The notes beneath the pieces are model-generated. The model searched no databases. It had not been told where the DNA came from and saw nothing but the letters and a program-made list of their open reading frames with translations. Source: CAVXTF01 sp963701375 (GTDB taxonomy: Bacteria; Actinomycetota; Acidimicrobiia; Acidimicrobiales; CAVXTF01). From it: a stretch of 64,000 nt of DNA. The translations under genes and the position numbers were made by a program. The stretch spans positions 1 through 64,000 of the forward strand of contig CAVOZT010000003.1 in the NCBI GenBank assembly GCA_963701375.1. The letters are read 5' to 3'. Shown piece by piece: positions 16,339-25,049 of this stretch (positions are counted from its first letter, which is position 1; every line of letters starts with the position of its first letter).

Positions 16339-17919
16339 TCAGCGCCGGTCGACGCGTCGCACCCCGGCCGGGACCGGTTCGAGGCCGTCCTCGCCGGTGA
16401 CGTCGATGGTGAGCGGCACCGGAACCGGTTCCTCCTCCTCGTGCCCGTCGCCAGGACGCGGAGGAGTGGGAACCGTAACGTACTGTCCCCCGGCGCTCCG
16501 GGAGACGACGACGGCTCGCTTGCGATTGCCGATGCCCGGGACGCCGGCCATGTCGAGGCAGATCCGCCAGGCGACGAACCCGACGACGATCGGCACGACT
16601 ATGACGATGAACCGGAACGACCAAAGGACGATGTTGAGCGAAATGTGGAAGAAGTTGGCGAGCACGTCGGTCGAACTGGCCGCGAAGAGGCAGAAGTAGA
16701 ACGTGAGGAAGCCCGCGCCGATCGCGGTGCGCTTAGGCCTGTCGCGTGGCCGGTCGAGCAGTTGGTGTTCCGCGTGGTCGCGGGTGAGCCAAGCCTCCAC
16801 GAACGGCCATGCGTAGAAGAGCGCGAACGTGAGCCCGGGGAACAGGATCGCCGGCAGGAACACCTCGAACGGGATCGTGTGCCCGAAGCCGGCAAACTCC
16901 CAGCTCGGCATTATTCGAAGCGCCCCGTCGAGCCAGCCCATGTACCAGTCCGGCTGGACCGCGTAGCTGATCTTTGCTGTCTGGTACGGGCCGAACTGCC
17001 AGATCGGGTTGATCTGCACGAGACCACCAAGAGCCCACAGCACACCGGTCACCATGAACATGAACCCCGTGGTCTTCAGGATGAAGTTCGGGTACATGGG
17101 CGAGCCGACGACGTTCTTCTCCGTCCGTCCCGGGCCCGGGAATTGGGTGTGTTTCTGGTGTACGAGGAGCCCCAGGTGCGCGGCGAGCAGCCCGAAGATC
17201 ACAAGTGGGATCACGAGGACGTGCAATATGAAGAATCTCGGAATTATCGTGCCGTCTCCTGGGAAATTCCCACCGAACACGAACCACGCGAGATACGTGC
17301 CGACCAGCGGCATCGACAAGATGATCGAGTACGCGATTCGGATTCCCGTCCCGGACACGAGGTCGTCGGGGAGCGAGTAACCGAGGAAGCCGTTCACGAT
17401 CGCAAGCGTCAGCAGCGTCACACCGACGATCCAGTTGAGCTCGCGAGGCTTGCGGAACGCGCCCGTGAAGAACACGCGGCACATGTGCACGGCGATCGAT
17501 CCGACGAACACGTCGGCCGCCCAGTGGTGCATCTGGCGGATTACGAGACCACTGCGAACCGCGAACGACAGGTTCACCGTCGACACGAACGCGGCGGACA
17601 TCGACTGCCCGCGAAGAGGCGCGTAGGACCCGCGGTAGATGACGTCGGAGGACGAAGGCACGAAGTAGAGGGACAAGAAGATCCCGGTGAGGATGAGGAT
17701 GATGAACGAGTAGAGGGCGATCTCGCCGAGAAGGAACGACCAGTGGTCGGGGAAGATCTTGTCGAGGAGCGTCCTTCCGCCCTTCGCCACGCCGAGGCGC
17801 TCGTCGATCCATTTGACGCCGGTCCCGATGGCCTTCCGCGGCTCGACCTCCGGCAGGCCTCTACGGGCCTTTCGGCGGGTGGAGGTCCCGCCGTTTCCTG
17901 TGAGGGGCGGAGGAGTCAT
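16339..17919 (-). CDS. qcrB: Cytochrome bc1 complex cytochrome b subunit
   Basis: A 526-residue membrane protein. HHWAADVFVGSIAVHMCRVF carries one haem-ligand pair; PRFFILHVLVIPLVIFGLLAAHL carries the other. Quinol-site sequences (NWIVGVTLLTLAIVNGFLGY and a PDWYMGWLDGALRIMP segment) are present. It ends in a long charged C-terminal tail (from ~470), typical of actinobacterial QcrB. Last gene of ctaE-qcrC-qcrA-qcrB; its start overlaps the qcrA stop by 4 bases. It oxidises menaquinol within the bc-aa3 supercomplex. Confidence 0.95.
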   Translation of the reverse strand: MTPPPLTGNGGTSTRRKARRGLPEVEPRKAIGTGVKWIDERLGVAKGGRTLLDKIFPDHWSFLLGEIALYSFIILILTGIFLSLYFVPSSSDVIYRGSYAPLRGQSMSAAFVSTVNLSFAVRSGLVIRQMHHWAADVFVGSIAVHMCRVFFTGAFRKPRELNWIVGVTLLTLAIVNGFLGYSLPDDLVSGTGIRIAYSIILSMPLVGTYLAWFVFGGNFPGDGTIIPRFFILHVLVIPLVIFGLLAAHLGLLVHQKHTQFPGPGRTEKNVVGSPMYPNFILKTTGFMFMVTGVLWALGGLVQINPIWQFGPYQTAKISYAVQPDWYMGWLDGALRIMPSWEFAGFGHTIPFEVFLPAILFPGLTFALFYAWPFVEAWLTRDHAEHQLLDRPRDRPKRTAIGAGFLTFYFCLFAASSTDVLANFFHISLNIVLWSFRFIVIVVPIVVGFVAWRICLDMAGVPGIGNRKRAVVVSRSAGGQYVTVPTPPRPGDGHEEEEPVPVPLTIDVTGEDGLEPVPAGVRRVDRR

Positions 17920-18959
17920 CTCGTCGTGCGCTCCCAGAATCCTGGGCCGATCGCCTCGTGGTAGTCGCTCTGCGCGCGGACGAAGCCTTCACTGTCGATA
18001 AATAGCGGCAGCTGCGGGAGCGGGCGCGGTGCCGGGCCGAAGACCTGGGTCGCTCCGAACCTCACGTCGAAGAGCGACTGGTGGCACGGGCAGAGCAGCT
18101 GCTCGGTCTGCTCCTGGTAGAGGCCGACCGGACATCCTGCGTGCGTGCACACCTTGGAGTAGGCGACCATGCCCTGGGGCGCCCACGTCTCGCGTCCCGG
18201 CCCGCACGTGGTTATAGGCCCTGGCGGGGCACCTTCGGGCGAGAACCCGTCGAGCCGGATGATCAGCGTCTGGTCGATCGCCTGTGAATTCTGGTCGGTC
18301 TGGAAGCCCTCCGGGAACACGGTGAGGATCCCGCCCTTTTCGAGGGTCCTGTTGGTTACCGGGGTGCCGTACTGGTCAACCAGCCGGACACCTTGCTTCC
18401 AGTCCGTGTGGAACATCGCCTTCTTCGGGGTGGGGCCGAGGGAACGCAGCAACGGGAAGCCGAGCACGACCGTCATCACGGCTCCGCCCAGGCCGAGAAT
18501 GCCGCCCAGGAACCCACGCCGGCGGAACACGAGCTTTCCGCGGTCGTAGATCGCGGCGGTCATCGCATCTTGCTCGTCTGGCGTCGACTCGTTCTTGTGG
18601 CGGTCCTCTTCGAAGGGGCCCTGCGGCAGCAGGTACTTGCCCCACGACGAGAGCCCTGCACCGAACAAGAAGAGCCCTAAGCCCAAGAAAACGCCCTCCC
18701 ACTGCGGCTGGCCGCCGACCCAGTACACGGCGCCGTAACCGCAGAACCCTGCGAGGCCGAGCGTGAGCATCAGGCCGGTCAGCGCCTCTGCGCGCCGGGG
18801 ATTCTTTGCGAATGGCAGGAGGTGCGGGTCGTCGAGTGATGCGAACGCAGCAGCTTCGTGCTCGGCGCCACCGTGTTCGGCGGCAGCGTCCGGGGCGCCA
18901 TCGTGCTCGGCGCCGCCGTGCTCCGCGGGGTGATCTACGACCTCGTCCTGGGTGCTCAC
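17916..18959 (-). CDS. qcrA: Cytochrome bc1 complex Rieske iron-sulfur subunit
   Basis: A 347-residue protein with three predicted membrane helices, as in actinobacteria, and a C-terminal Rieske domain. The [2Fe-2S] ligands are in KVCTHAGCPVGLY and LLCPCHQSLFDV. A twin-arginine-like FRRRGFLGGILG precedes the third helix and fits Tat-dependent insertion. The first ~35 residues are rich in His, Glu and Ala, with EHGGAEH repeated. It overlaps qcrC and qcrB by 4 bases at each end. Confidence 0.95.
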   Translation of the reverse strand: MSTQDEVVDHPAEHGGAEHDGAPDAAAEHGGAEHEAAAFASLDDPHLLPFAKNPRRAEALTGLMLTLGLAGFCGYGAVYWVGGQPQWEGVFLGLGLFLFGAGLSSWGKYLLPQGPFEEDRHKNESTPDEQDAMTAAIYDRGKLVFRRRGFLGGILGLGGAVMTVVLGFPLLRSLGPTPKKAMFHTDWKQGVRLVDQYGTPVTNRTLEKGGILTVFPEGFQTDQNSQAIDQTLIIRLDGFSPEGAPPGPITTCGPGRETWAPQGMVAYSKVCTHAGCPVGLYQEQTEQLLCPCHQSLFDVRFGATQVFGPAPRPLPQLPLFIDSEGFVRAQSDYHEAIGPGFWERTTR

Positions 18960-19789
18960 GTGGAGGACCGGTCCCCGAGCCAGTACGCGACGAGCATCAG
19001 CCCGCCGACGCCGATGAGAAGAGCAATGAAGCCTTCTGCGACCGGTCCCACTCCCCCGAGGCCGATACCGCCGTGATTGTTCGGCTTCTCGATGGGTCCG
19101 GTCACGTAGGCCACGATGTCTGCAACCTGGGTGTCGCTCAACGTTCCGGGCCCGAAGCGCGGCATGTTGCCGGGCCCGGTCCGCATCGCCTCGACAACCT
19201 GGGTCTTGGTCGCGTTGTGAAGCGACGGGGCGTAGTTGTTGGCCGCGATGGCGTCACCCGATCCCGTGATCGTGTGGCAGCCCGCGCAGTTGAGCACGAA
19301 CAACGAGTTGCCGTTGGTCAGGTCCGCGTTGGACAGGTTGATGGACGGGATCGTGATGTTCCCGGGGGTGGGCTCGCGAAGAGAGTTGACGTACGCGACT
19401 ATCTGAAGGATCTCAGTGGAAGTGAACGGCGAGGGTTTCTCAACCGCTGATTCGCTCGCGTTCTCGAGCGGCATACGGCCCGTCGACAGCCAGAAATCGA
19501 TCGTCCCGGCGCCGAGGCCCTGGAGGTTCGGGGCGATCGCGGAGCCGGTCGCCTCCGTCCCGTGACAACTCGAGCAGTTCCGCTCGAAGAGCACTTGCCC
19601 GGGGGCGATGTAAGACGACGGAGGGAGCGAGAACGAGATGGGCGAGCCCGGCGTGCCGGGAGGAACCCCGTAGCCGGCGTCGGGGTTCGGAGCCTCCGCG
19701 GCCGCCGGTCGCATCAAGAGCGCGACGAAGATGACGAACCCGATCACCGCGAACGGAAGAATCTTTCTCGGAGTCAGCTTGAAGAGCAT
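18956..19789 (-). CDS. qcrC: Cytochrome bc1 complex dihaem cytochrome c subunit
   Basis: A 277-residue protein. An N-terminal hydrophobic segment (ILPFAVIGFVIFVALLM) is a signal anchor. Two c-type haem motifs follow: CSSCH near residue 72 and CAGCH near 170, each with downstream Met candidates (RMPLEN and NMPRFGPG). A C-terminal helix (FIALLIGVGGLMLVAYWL) anchors it. This is the actinobacterial QcrC layout, in which the two domains replace soluble cytochrome c between the bc and aa3 complexes. Confidence 0.95.
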   Translation of the reverse strand: MLFKLTPRKILPFAVIGFVIFVALLMRPAAAEAPNPDAGYGVPPGTPGSPISFSLPPSSYIAPGQVLFERNCSSCHGTEATGSAIAPNLQGLGAGTIDFWLSTGRMPLENASESAVEKPSPFTSTEILQIVAYVNSLREPTPGNITIPSINLSNADLTNGNSLFVLNCAGCHTITGSGDAIAANNYAPSLHNATKTQVVEAMRTGPGNMPRFGPGTLSDTQVADIVAYVTGPIEKPNNHGGIGLGGVGPVAEGFIALLIGVGGLMLVAYWLGDRSST

Positions 19790-19802
19790 CCGCAGGTCTC
19801 GC

Positions 19803-20435
19803 TCATCCGCTCTTCAACAGGAACAGGCAACTGAAGATCCCCACCCACATGAAGTCGACGAAGTGCCAGTAGTAGCCGACCGCCTGGAAGACGTTCACCT
19901 CGCCCGGGTCGCCTGCGATACCGCGCATCCGGCCGAGAAGAAAGATCATCGCGACGAGCCCGAGCACGACGTGCAGCCCGTGAATGCCGGTCATTATGAA
20001 GAACAACGACCAATAGGCGTTGGTGTGCGGGGCAAATCCCTTGCCGAGGAAGTCGTGCCACTCGTAGAGCGTGTTCGCGACGAAGGCTGCTCCGAGAATG
20101 AAGCTCACGTATATCCAGATGCGCGCCTTCGCCCTCTCGCCGCGCTCGACCGCCCAGACCCCGATCTGGAACGTGGGGCTCGAGACCAGAAGGACGACGG
20201 AGAAGATCCCGGCCTGCACCAGGTCGAGCTTGAAATTGCCGAGAGGCGGCCACTGCTTTCCGGGGTAATTCGCCCGGATCGTGAAGTAGGCGGCGAACAG
20301 GCCGCTGAAGAACATGAGCTCGGAGCCGAGCCAGATCATCACCCCGACGGCAAGGAGGGGAGGCCGCTCCGGGCGGTGTCGTACGACGGTGCTCGCGCCA
20401 GGGGCGTGTGGGTCGACCGACAGGGCCTGGCTCAC
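19803..20435 (-). CDS. ctaE: Cytochrome c oxidase subunit III
   Basis: A 210-residue protein if started at GTG 20435, which has AAGGG a few bases upstream; the frame is open much further upstream but without coxIII similarity. Motifs are WLGSELMFFSGLFAAYF (helix 1), YEWHDF with the conserved Glu/His area, GIHGLHVVLGL and AVGYYWHFVDFMWVGIF. Subunit III stabilises the proton-pumping core. It leads the ctaE-qcrCAB cluster, 13 bases before qcrC. Confidence 0.9.
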   Translation of the reverse strand: MSQALSVDPHAPGASTVVRHRPERPPLLAVGVMIWLGSELMFFSGLFAAYFTIRANYPGKQWPPLGNFKLDLVQAGIFSVVLLVSSPTFQIGVWAVERGERAKARIWIYVSFILGAAFVANTLYEWHDFLGKGFAPHTNAYWSLFFIMTGIHGLHVVLGLVAMIFLLGRMRGIAGDPGEVNVFQAVGYYWHFVDFMWVGIFSCLFLLKSG

Positions 20436-20524
20436 AACGCCCTTACTAGTTGACGGCGCACCCCTAGCGCCAGAACACTCAGGCGCAGGCCCCGCCCCGA
20501 TCCTGCTGCGAGACTGCCCGACCG

Positions 20525-22939
20525 TCAGTCGCGCACCGGAACCGTGCTCCTCGAGCGGAGTGACGCGGGCAGCGGGCGTGCGTGGAGGACGCAGAGTCGC
20601 CGTGTCGGACGGGTCATCGCCACGTACAGCCTGCGCAGACCCTGAGGCGATTCGTCCACGACAGACGCCGGCTCGACGACGACTGCGCCGTCGAACTCGA
20701 GCCCGTTCGCGAGGTCGACGGGAAGAAGGCTCACCGGCGCACCCAACCCGTGTCGCCGTGCGTCGCGCGCCTGGACCCCTGCGGCATCGAGGGCGAGGGC
20801 GATCTCGGCGACGAGCGACGCCGGGCAGAGCACTGCCACCGTCCCGGGCTGGAGCTCGGCCGACAGCTCCGCGGCTCTCGACGCGACCTCGGCGGCGAGG
20901 TCCTCCGGCGTCGTCTCCACGAATACCGGTGGCACCCCCGTGTGCCGCACGGCGGTGGGTGGCCGGAGCGACGGGGCAGCTTCCGCGAGCACCAGAGACG
21001 CAACCTCCATCACCTCGGCCGGCGTGCGGTAGCTCACCGACAACTCGACGAGCCGGGCGGGGCGCTGGCGCGGGAGGTGAGAGCTCACGCTCTCCCAACG
21101 GTCCGCCGCCCACGGGCCGGTCGCCTGCCCGATGTCCCCAACGACCGTGATGGAGCCGGACAAAGAACGCCGCCCGACCATCCGCAGCTGCATCGGCGAG
21201 AGGTCCTGCGCCTCGTCCACCACTATGTGCCCGTAGGTGCGCGGGCCGTCGTCCTCTATGCCCATAGGGGCATGGGGCGTGGTGCCCCCGGCGTCGGTTG
21301 CTCCGGGACGTCTGGGGTGGCGGGGGCCGAGTATCACACGGGCTTCGTCCACCAGCGCTGCGTCCGCGGCCGTGAAGGGCACCTCGGCGAGCGACGAGCT
21401 CCTCCGGCGGTAGAGCAGGCGCTGTTCGTCCGCGTCGAGCAGGCCCTTCGCGGCGTCGGCGAGAAGCGGCGGAGCGCCGAACAGGTCGTGCAGCATCTCC
21501 TCCGCGCTGAGCCTCGGCCAGATGCGGTCGAGGGCCTCCGACAGCGCCGGCACGCGCTTTACCTGGCGCCCGAAGTCGGCGATGTCGAGCTCCGGGTTTC
21601 GGGGTGGTTCGTCCTCGGGATCCGGCTCGAACGACCCGTTCAAGTCCCAGGAGCTCTGGGAAACCTGTCCGGCCACGGCTCCTGTGCCTGCGCCGAGGCC
21701 CTCCCTGGTTCGTTGATACTCCTCGGCAAGACGCCGGATCACGAGCTGCTCCACGAACCTTCGCCGCGCATTGTGGGTGCCAGGTCTGCGGCGCGCCGAG
21801 GAGACGATCTCTGAGGTCAGTTCAGGTGTCAGGTGGAGCACGGCCGCCCCGTACGGGACCTCGGCGGTCCGGCGAAGCGCGCGCTGGCGGGTCCGCACCG
21901 CCCGAGTGACCACCCTCGCCATCCTGGCGTCGCCCTTCAACCTCGCAACTTCCGGCGGATCGTCGCCGCGGACGCTGAATCCGTGGACGAGCCCGCTGAT
22001 CGTGGACAACGTGACGCCGCTCTCCCCGAGCGAGGGCAGCACCTTCTCTATGTAGCGCAGGAAGAGAGGATTCGGCCCGATGACGAGCACTCCTTGGCGC
22101 TCGAGGGGAAAGCGGTGCGTGTAGAGAAGGTAAGCGGCCCGGTGGAGCGCTACGGCTGTCTTGCCGGTGCCGGGTCCGCCCTGGACGATCAGGACCCCGG
22201 GGAGGTCAGAGCGGATGATGGCGTCCTGCTCTCCTTGAATGGTGGCGACGATGTCGCGCATGCGGCCTGTCCTTGCGCCTTCGAGCGCGGCAAGGAGGGC
22301 GCCCGGGCCACCGAAGTGGAGCTCGTCGTTGAGCGCTGCCCCGCCGATTTGCGAAGCGTGTTCACCGCCGTCACTGTCTGCGCCAGCTCCACCGTTCGTG
22401 AGGTCACGGAGCAGGCCGAACCGCTCGTCCTCGATGTCGGTGACCCTCGAGCCTTCTGCCGCGATGTGCCTCCGGAGGACGAGACCCATCGGATCGCGTC
22501 CGGTCGCCCGGTAGAAGGGTTCGGCGACGGGCGCGCGCCAGTCGACGACGAGAGGCTCCAGGTCGTCCCCCGATACGCCGAGCCGCCCGATGTGAAAGAC
22601 CTCGACGGGCGCGCCGTTCGAGCCGTTGGGACCCTGCGCCTCGGCATGGTCCACGGCCAGGCGGTCGATCCGCCCGAAACAAAGCGCCTGGTCCCCGATT
22701 TCGAGCTGTTCCAGGCGCGCGAGGCTCGTCCTTACGATCACGTCACGTTCCTCGAAATGCTGAGGCGTGCCCGTTCCGTCCGCAAGCGCCGAGCGCAAGC
22801 GGTCACGCGTGTCTCTGCGCAACTGCTCGAGCCGTTCGTATGCCCGGGACAAGTGAGCCTGCTCCGCCTGGAGCTCGGGGTGTTCGTCCACTCGAGTCCC
22901 TTCTCGGTCACCCGCCCGAGCGACCGAACCATCGATCAT
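20525..22939 (-). CDS. helD: HelD-like superfamily 1 ATPase/helicase (RNA polymerase recycling factor family)
   Basis: A protein of 804 residues or slightly fewer (GTG 22891 is an alternative start giving DEHPELQAEQAHL). The N-terminal arm EQAHLSRAYERLEQLR is typical of HelD. The UvrD-like core has Walker A in VQGGPGTGKTAVALHRAAYL, Walker B with GHIVVDEAQDLSPMQLRM, and motif VI in LRRLYVAMTRPTRRLCVLH. HelD proteins use ATP to release RNA polymerase from stalled complexes; members in rifamycin-exposed actinobacteria can give resistance. Whether this one does cannot be read here. It is divergent from hemE. Confidence 0.85.
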   Translation of the reverse strand: MIDGSVARAGDREGTRVDEHPELQAEQAHLSRAYERLEQLRRDTRDRLRSALADGTGTPQHFEERDVIVRTSLARLEQLEIGDQALCFGRIDRLAVDHAEAQGPNGSNGAPVEVFHIGRLGVSGDDLEPLVVDWRAPVAEPFYRATGRDPMGLVLRRHIAAEGSRVTDIEDERFGLLRDLTNGGAGADSDGGEHASQIGGAALNDELHFGGPGALLAALEGARTGRMRDIVATIQGEQDAIIRSDLPGVLIVQGGPGTGKTAVALHRAAYLLYTHRFPLERQGVLVIGPNPLFLRYIEKVLPSLGESGVTLSTISGLVHGFSVRGDDPPEVARLKGDARMARVVTRAVRTRQRALRRTAEVPYGAAVLHLTPELTSEIVSSARRRPGTHNARRRFVEQLVIRRLAEEYQRTREGLGAGTGAVAGQVSQSSWDLNGSFEPDPEDEPPRNPELDIADFGRQVKRVPALSEALDRIWPRLSAEEMLHDLFGAPPLLADAAKGLLDADEQRLLYRRRSSSLAEVPFTAADAALVDEARVILGPRHPRRPGATDAGGTTPHAPMGIEDDGPRTYGHIVVDEAQDLSPMQLRMVGRRSLSGSITVVGDIGQATGPWAADRWESVSSHLPRQRPARLVELSVSYRTPAEVMEVASLVLAEAAPSLRPPTAVRHTGVPPVFVETTPEDLAAEVASRAAELSAELQPGTVAVLCPASLVAEIALALDAAGVQARDARRHGLGAPVSLLPVDLANGLEFDGAVVVEPASVVDESPQGLRRLYVAMTRPTRRLCVLHARPLPASLRSRSTVPVRD

Positions 22940-23018
22940 ATGTCGCCGGTGCTACGCACCCGCCGGCCGCCGGCTCGCCGGCCGCCGATACCGCGCGGGG
23001 GTCGGGTACCGTCGTTGC

Positions 23019-24092
23019 GTGCCCGCCAGTGACTCTGTGTTCGTGCGGGCCTGCCGATCCGAGCCGACGTCGCGGGTGCCGGTGTGGTTCATGCGCCAGG
23101 CGGGACGATCGTTGCCCGAGTACCGCGCAGCCCGAGGATCCGGCAGCATCCTGGACGCCCTCTACGACCCGCATTTGGCCGCCGAGCTGACGCTTCAACC
23201 CGTCCACCGCTACGGGGTCGACGCCGCAATCCTGTTCTCGGACATCGTCGTCCCGGTCGCGGCCGTCGGATTCGGCGTGGAGATCCGATCCGGCGTCGGG
23301 CCGGTAGTGGAGAAGCCTTTCTGCGGCCCGGACGACCTCGATCGCCTGAGGCCCCTCGAGGTCGGCTCCGACCTGCCTTACGTCATGGAGACCGTCGTGA
23401 TCGCCACGCGTGCCCTCGAGCCTCTCGGGGTTCCTCTGATCGGCTTCGCCGGTGGTCCGTTCACGGTGGCGAGCTACCTGATCGAAGGCGGACCGTCGCG
23501 CAACTACTCGAAGACCTTGGGCCTGATGAGGACCGACACACCTACCTGGACGAAGCTGCTCGATCTCCTGGCGGACTACGCCTCGGTCATGTTGCGGGCG
23601 CAGGTGGAAGCTGGAGCAAGCGCGGTGCAGCTTTTCGACAGTTGGGCGGGGGTGCTGTCTCCCGCCGACTACGAGACCTTCGTGTTGCCGGCGAGCCGTC
23701 GCGTGCTCGAGAGCCTGAAGGATCTCGAGGTCCCTCGAATCCATTTCGGCGTCGGCACCGGCGAGCTTCTCCGGCTTATGGGGGAAGCGGGCGCCGAGGT
23801 CGTCGGGGTTGACTGGCGCGTTCCTCTGGATGTCGCACGCGCGCGCATCGGGTCGGGCCGTGCGGTGCAGGGGAATCTCGATCCCACGGCGTGCCTCGCG
23901 CCCTGGCCGGTGGTCGAAGCTGCCGCTCTCGACGTGCTCAGGCGCGGAGGTGGAAAGGGGCACATCTTCAACCTGGGGCACGGCGTGCTGCCCGAGACGG
24001 ATCCGGACGTGCTTCACCGGGTCGTCGAACTGGTTCACGGTTGGACACCGGGCGAGGATTCTGAGGATTCCGGCGGGGCGGCAAGAGCGTGA
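23019..24092 (+). CDS. hemE: Uroporphyrinogen decarboxylase
   Basis: A 357-residue protein with the N-terminal signature VPVWFMRQAGRSLPEYR (substrate-binding Arg), DAAILFSDIVVP (catalytic-site Asp), GFAGGPFTVASYLIEGG, and the C-terminal LGHGVLPETDP with its His. It converts uroporphyrinogen III to coproporphyrinogen III. First gene of hemE-hemH-hemG-lnt; its stop overlaps the hemH GTG start (GTGA). Confidence 0.95.
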   Translation: MPASDSVFVRACRSEPTSRVPVWFMRQAGRSLPEYRAARGSGSILDALYDPHLAAELTLQPVHRYGVDAAILFSDIVVPVAAVGFGVEIRSGVGPVVEKPFCGPDDLDRLRPLEVGSDLPYVMETVVIATRALEPLGVPLIGFAGGPFTVASYLIEGGPSRNYSKTLGLMRTDTPTWTKLLDLLADYASVMLRAQVEAGASAVQLFDSWAGVLSPADYETFVLPASRRVLESLKDLEVPRIHFGVGTGELLRLMGEAGAEVVGVDWRVPLDVARARIGSGRAVQGNLDPTACLAPWPVVEAAALDVLRRGGGKGHIFNLGHGVLPETDPDVLHRVVELVHGWTPGEDSEDSGGAARA

Positions 24093-25030
24093 ACAACGGC
24101 GAGCCGGCGACCGGCGTGCTCGTCATGGCACACGGCACCCCGGCGAACCTTGACGACCTTGCCGGCTTCGTCACCGAAATCCGAAGGGGACGGCCTCCGG
24201 AGCCTGAGCTGCTCGAAGAGCTCCAACGCCGCTACGTCGCTATCGGCGGCATCTCACCGCTAGCAGAGCGCACCCGATGGCACGCGGAGTCGCTCGGCAA
24301 GGCCCTGGACACGATCGCGCCTGGCAGATTCGTCGTTGAGATCGGCTACAAATTCGCCTCCCCTCAAATCGAAGAGGCCGCTGCCGCCCTAGAGCGGAGC
24401 GGAGTTCGGCGCGCAGTCGGGATCGTGCTCGCCCCGCACTATTCAGCCATGAGTGTCGGTGACTACGCGCGGCGCGCCGAGGAAGCCGGGGCTTCGCTGG
24501 CGCGACCGGTCGACATCTCGACCGTTCACGAGTGGTACCTCGCTCCCGGATTCGTGCCTCTTGTCGCCGAGCGCGTACGGGCAGCAGTCGCAGGGCTGGA
24601 CGACGAGGCGCGCGTCGCTTCGACAGTGTTGTTCACCGCGCACAGCCTGCCGGAGCGCATAACCGAGATGGGAGACCCTTATCCGGAACAGCTCCGCCAA
24701 TCCGCAGACGCGATCGCAGCGGCCGCCGACGTGGAGAGGTACGGAGTGGCGTGGCAATCAGCTGGGCGCAGCTCCGAGAAATGGCTCGGGCCCGACGTGC
24801 TCGACGTGATCTCCGACCTACCTTCGGCGGGCGTCAAAGCCGTCGTCGTCTGCCCGGTTGGTTTCGTGTCCGAGCATCTCGAGGTGCTCTACGACCTCGA
24901 CGTCGAAGCTGCCGCGGCGGCATCGCGCGTGGGGCTTCAATTCGTGCGCACCCCAACGCTCGACGGCGACGCGCGCCTCGGTGAGATCCTCGCAAGGGTG
25001 GTTGCCGAGGCAGCGGGAGCAGCCGCGTGA
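24089..25030 (+). CDS. hemH: Ferrochelatase (probably coproporphyrin ferrochelatase in this phylum)
   Basis: A 313-residue protein starting at GTG 24089. Motifs are VMAHGTPANLDDL near the N-terminus, GGISPLAERT, and the metal-site His in VLAPHYSAMSVGDY. FTAHSLPERI and YGVAWQSAGRSSEKWLGP follow, then the Glu-bearing GFVSEHLEVLYDLD. In Actinobacteria this family inserts iron into coproporphyrin III (CpfC); the next gene, the flavin oxidase, is consistent with that pathway. Part of the hem operon. Confidence 0.92.
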   Translation: MNNGEPATGVLVMAHGTPANLDDLAGFVTEIRRGRPPEPELLEELQRRYVAIGGISPLAERTRWHAESLGKALDTIAPGRFVVEIGYKFASPQIEEAAAALERSGVRRAVGIVLAPHYSAMSVGDYARRAEEAGASLARPVDISTVHEWYLAPGFVPLVAERVRAAVAGLDDEARVASTVLFTAHSLPERITEMGDPYPEQLRQSADAIAAAADVERYGVAWQSAGRSSEKWLGPDVLDVISDLPSAGVKAVVVCPVGFVSEHLEVLYDLDVEAAAAASRVGLQFVRTPTLDGDARLGEILARVVAEAAGAAA

Positions 25031-25049
25031 TAACTGCCTGCGAATCACC

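Noticed and set aside
19803..21113. Long N-terminal extension of cytochrome oxidase subunit III
   Set aside because: The extension overlaps helD in another frame, shows Arg/Ala-rich shadow composition and has no subunit III similarity; GTG 20435 with a ribosome site is the better start.
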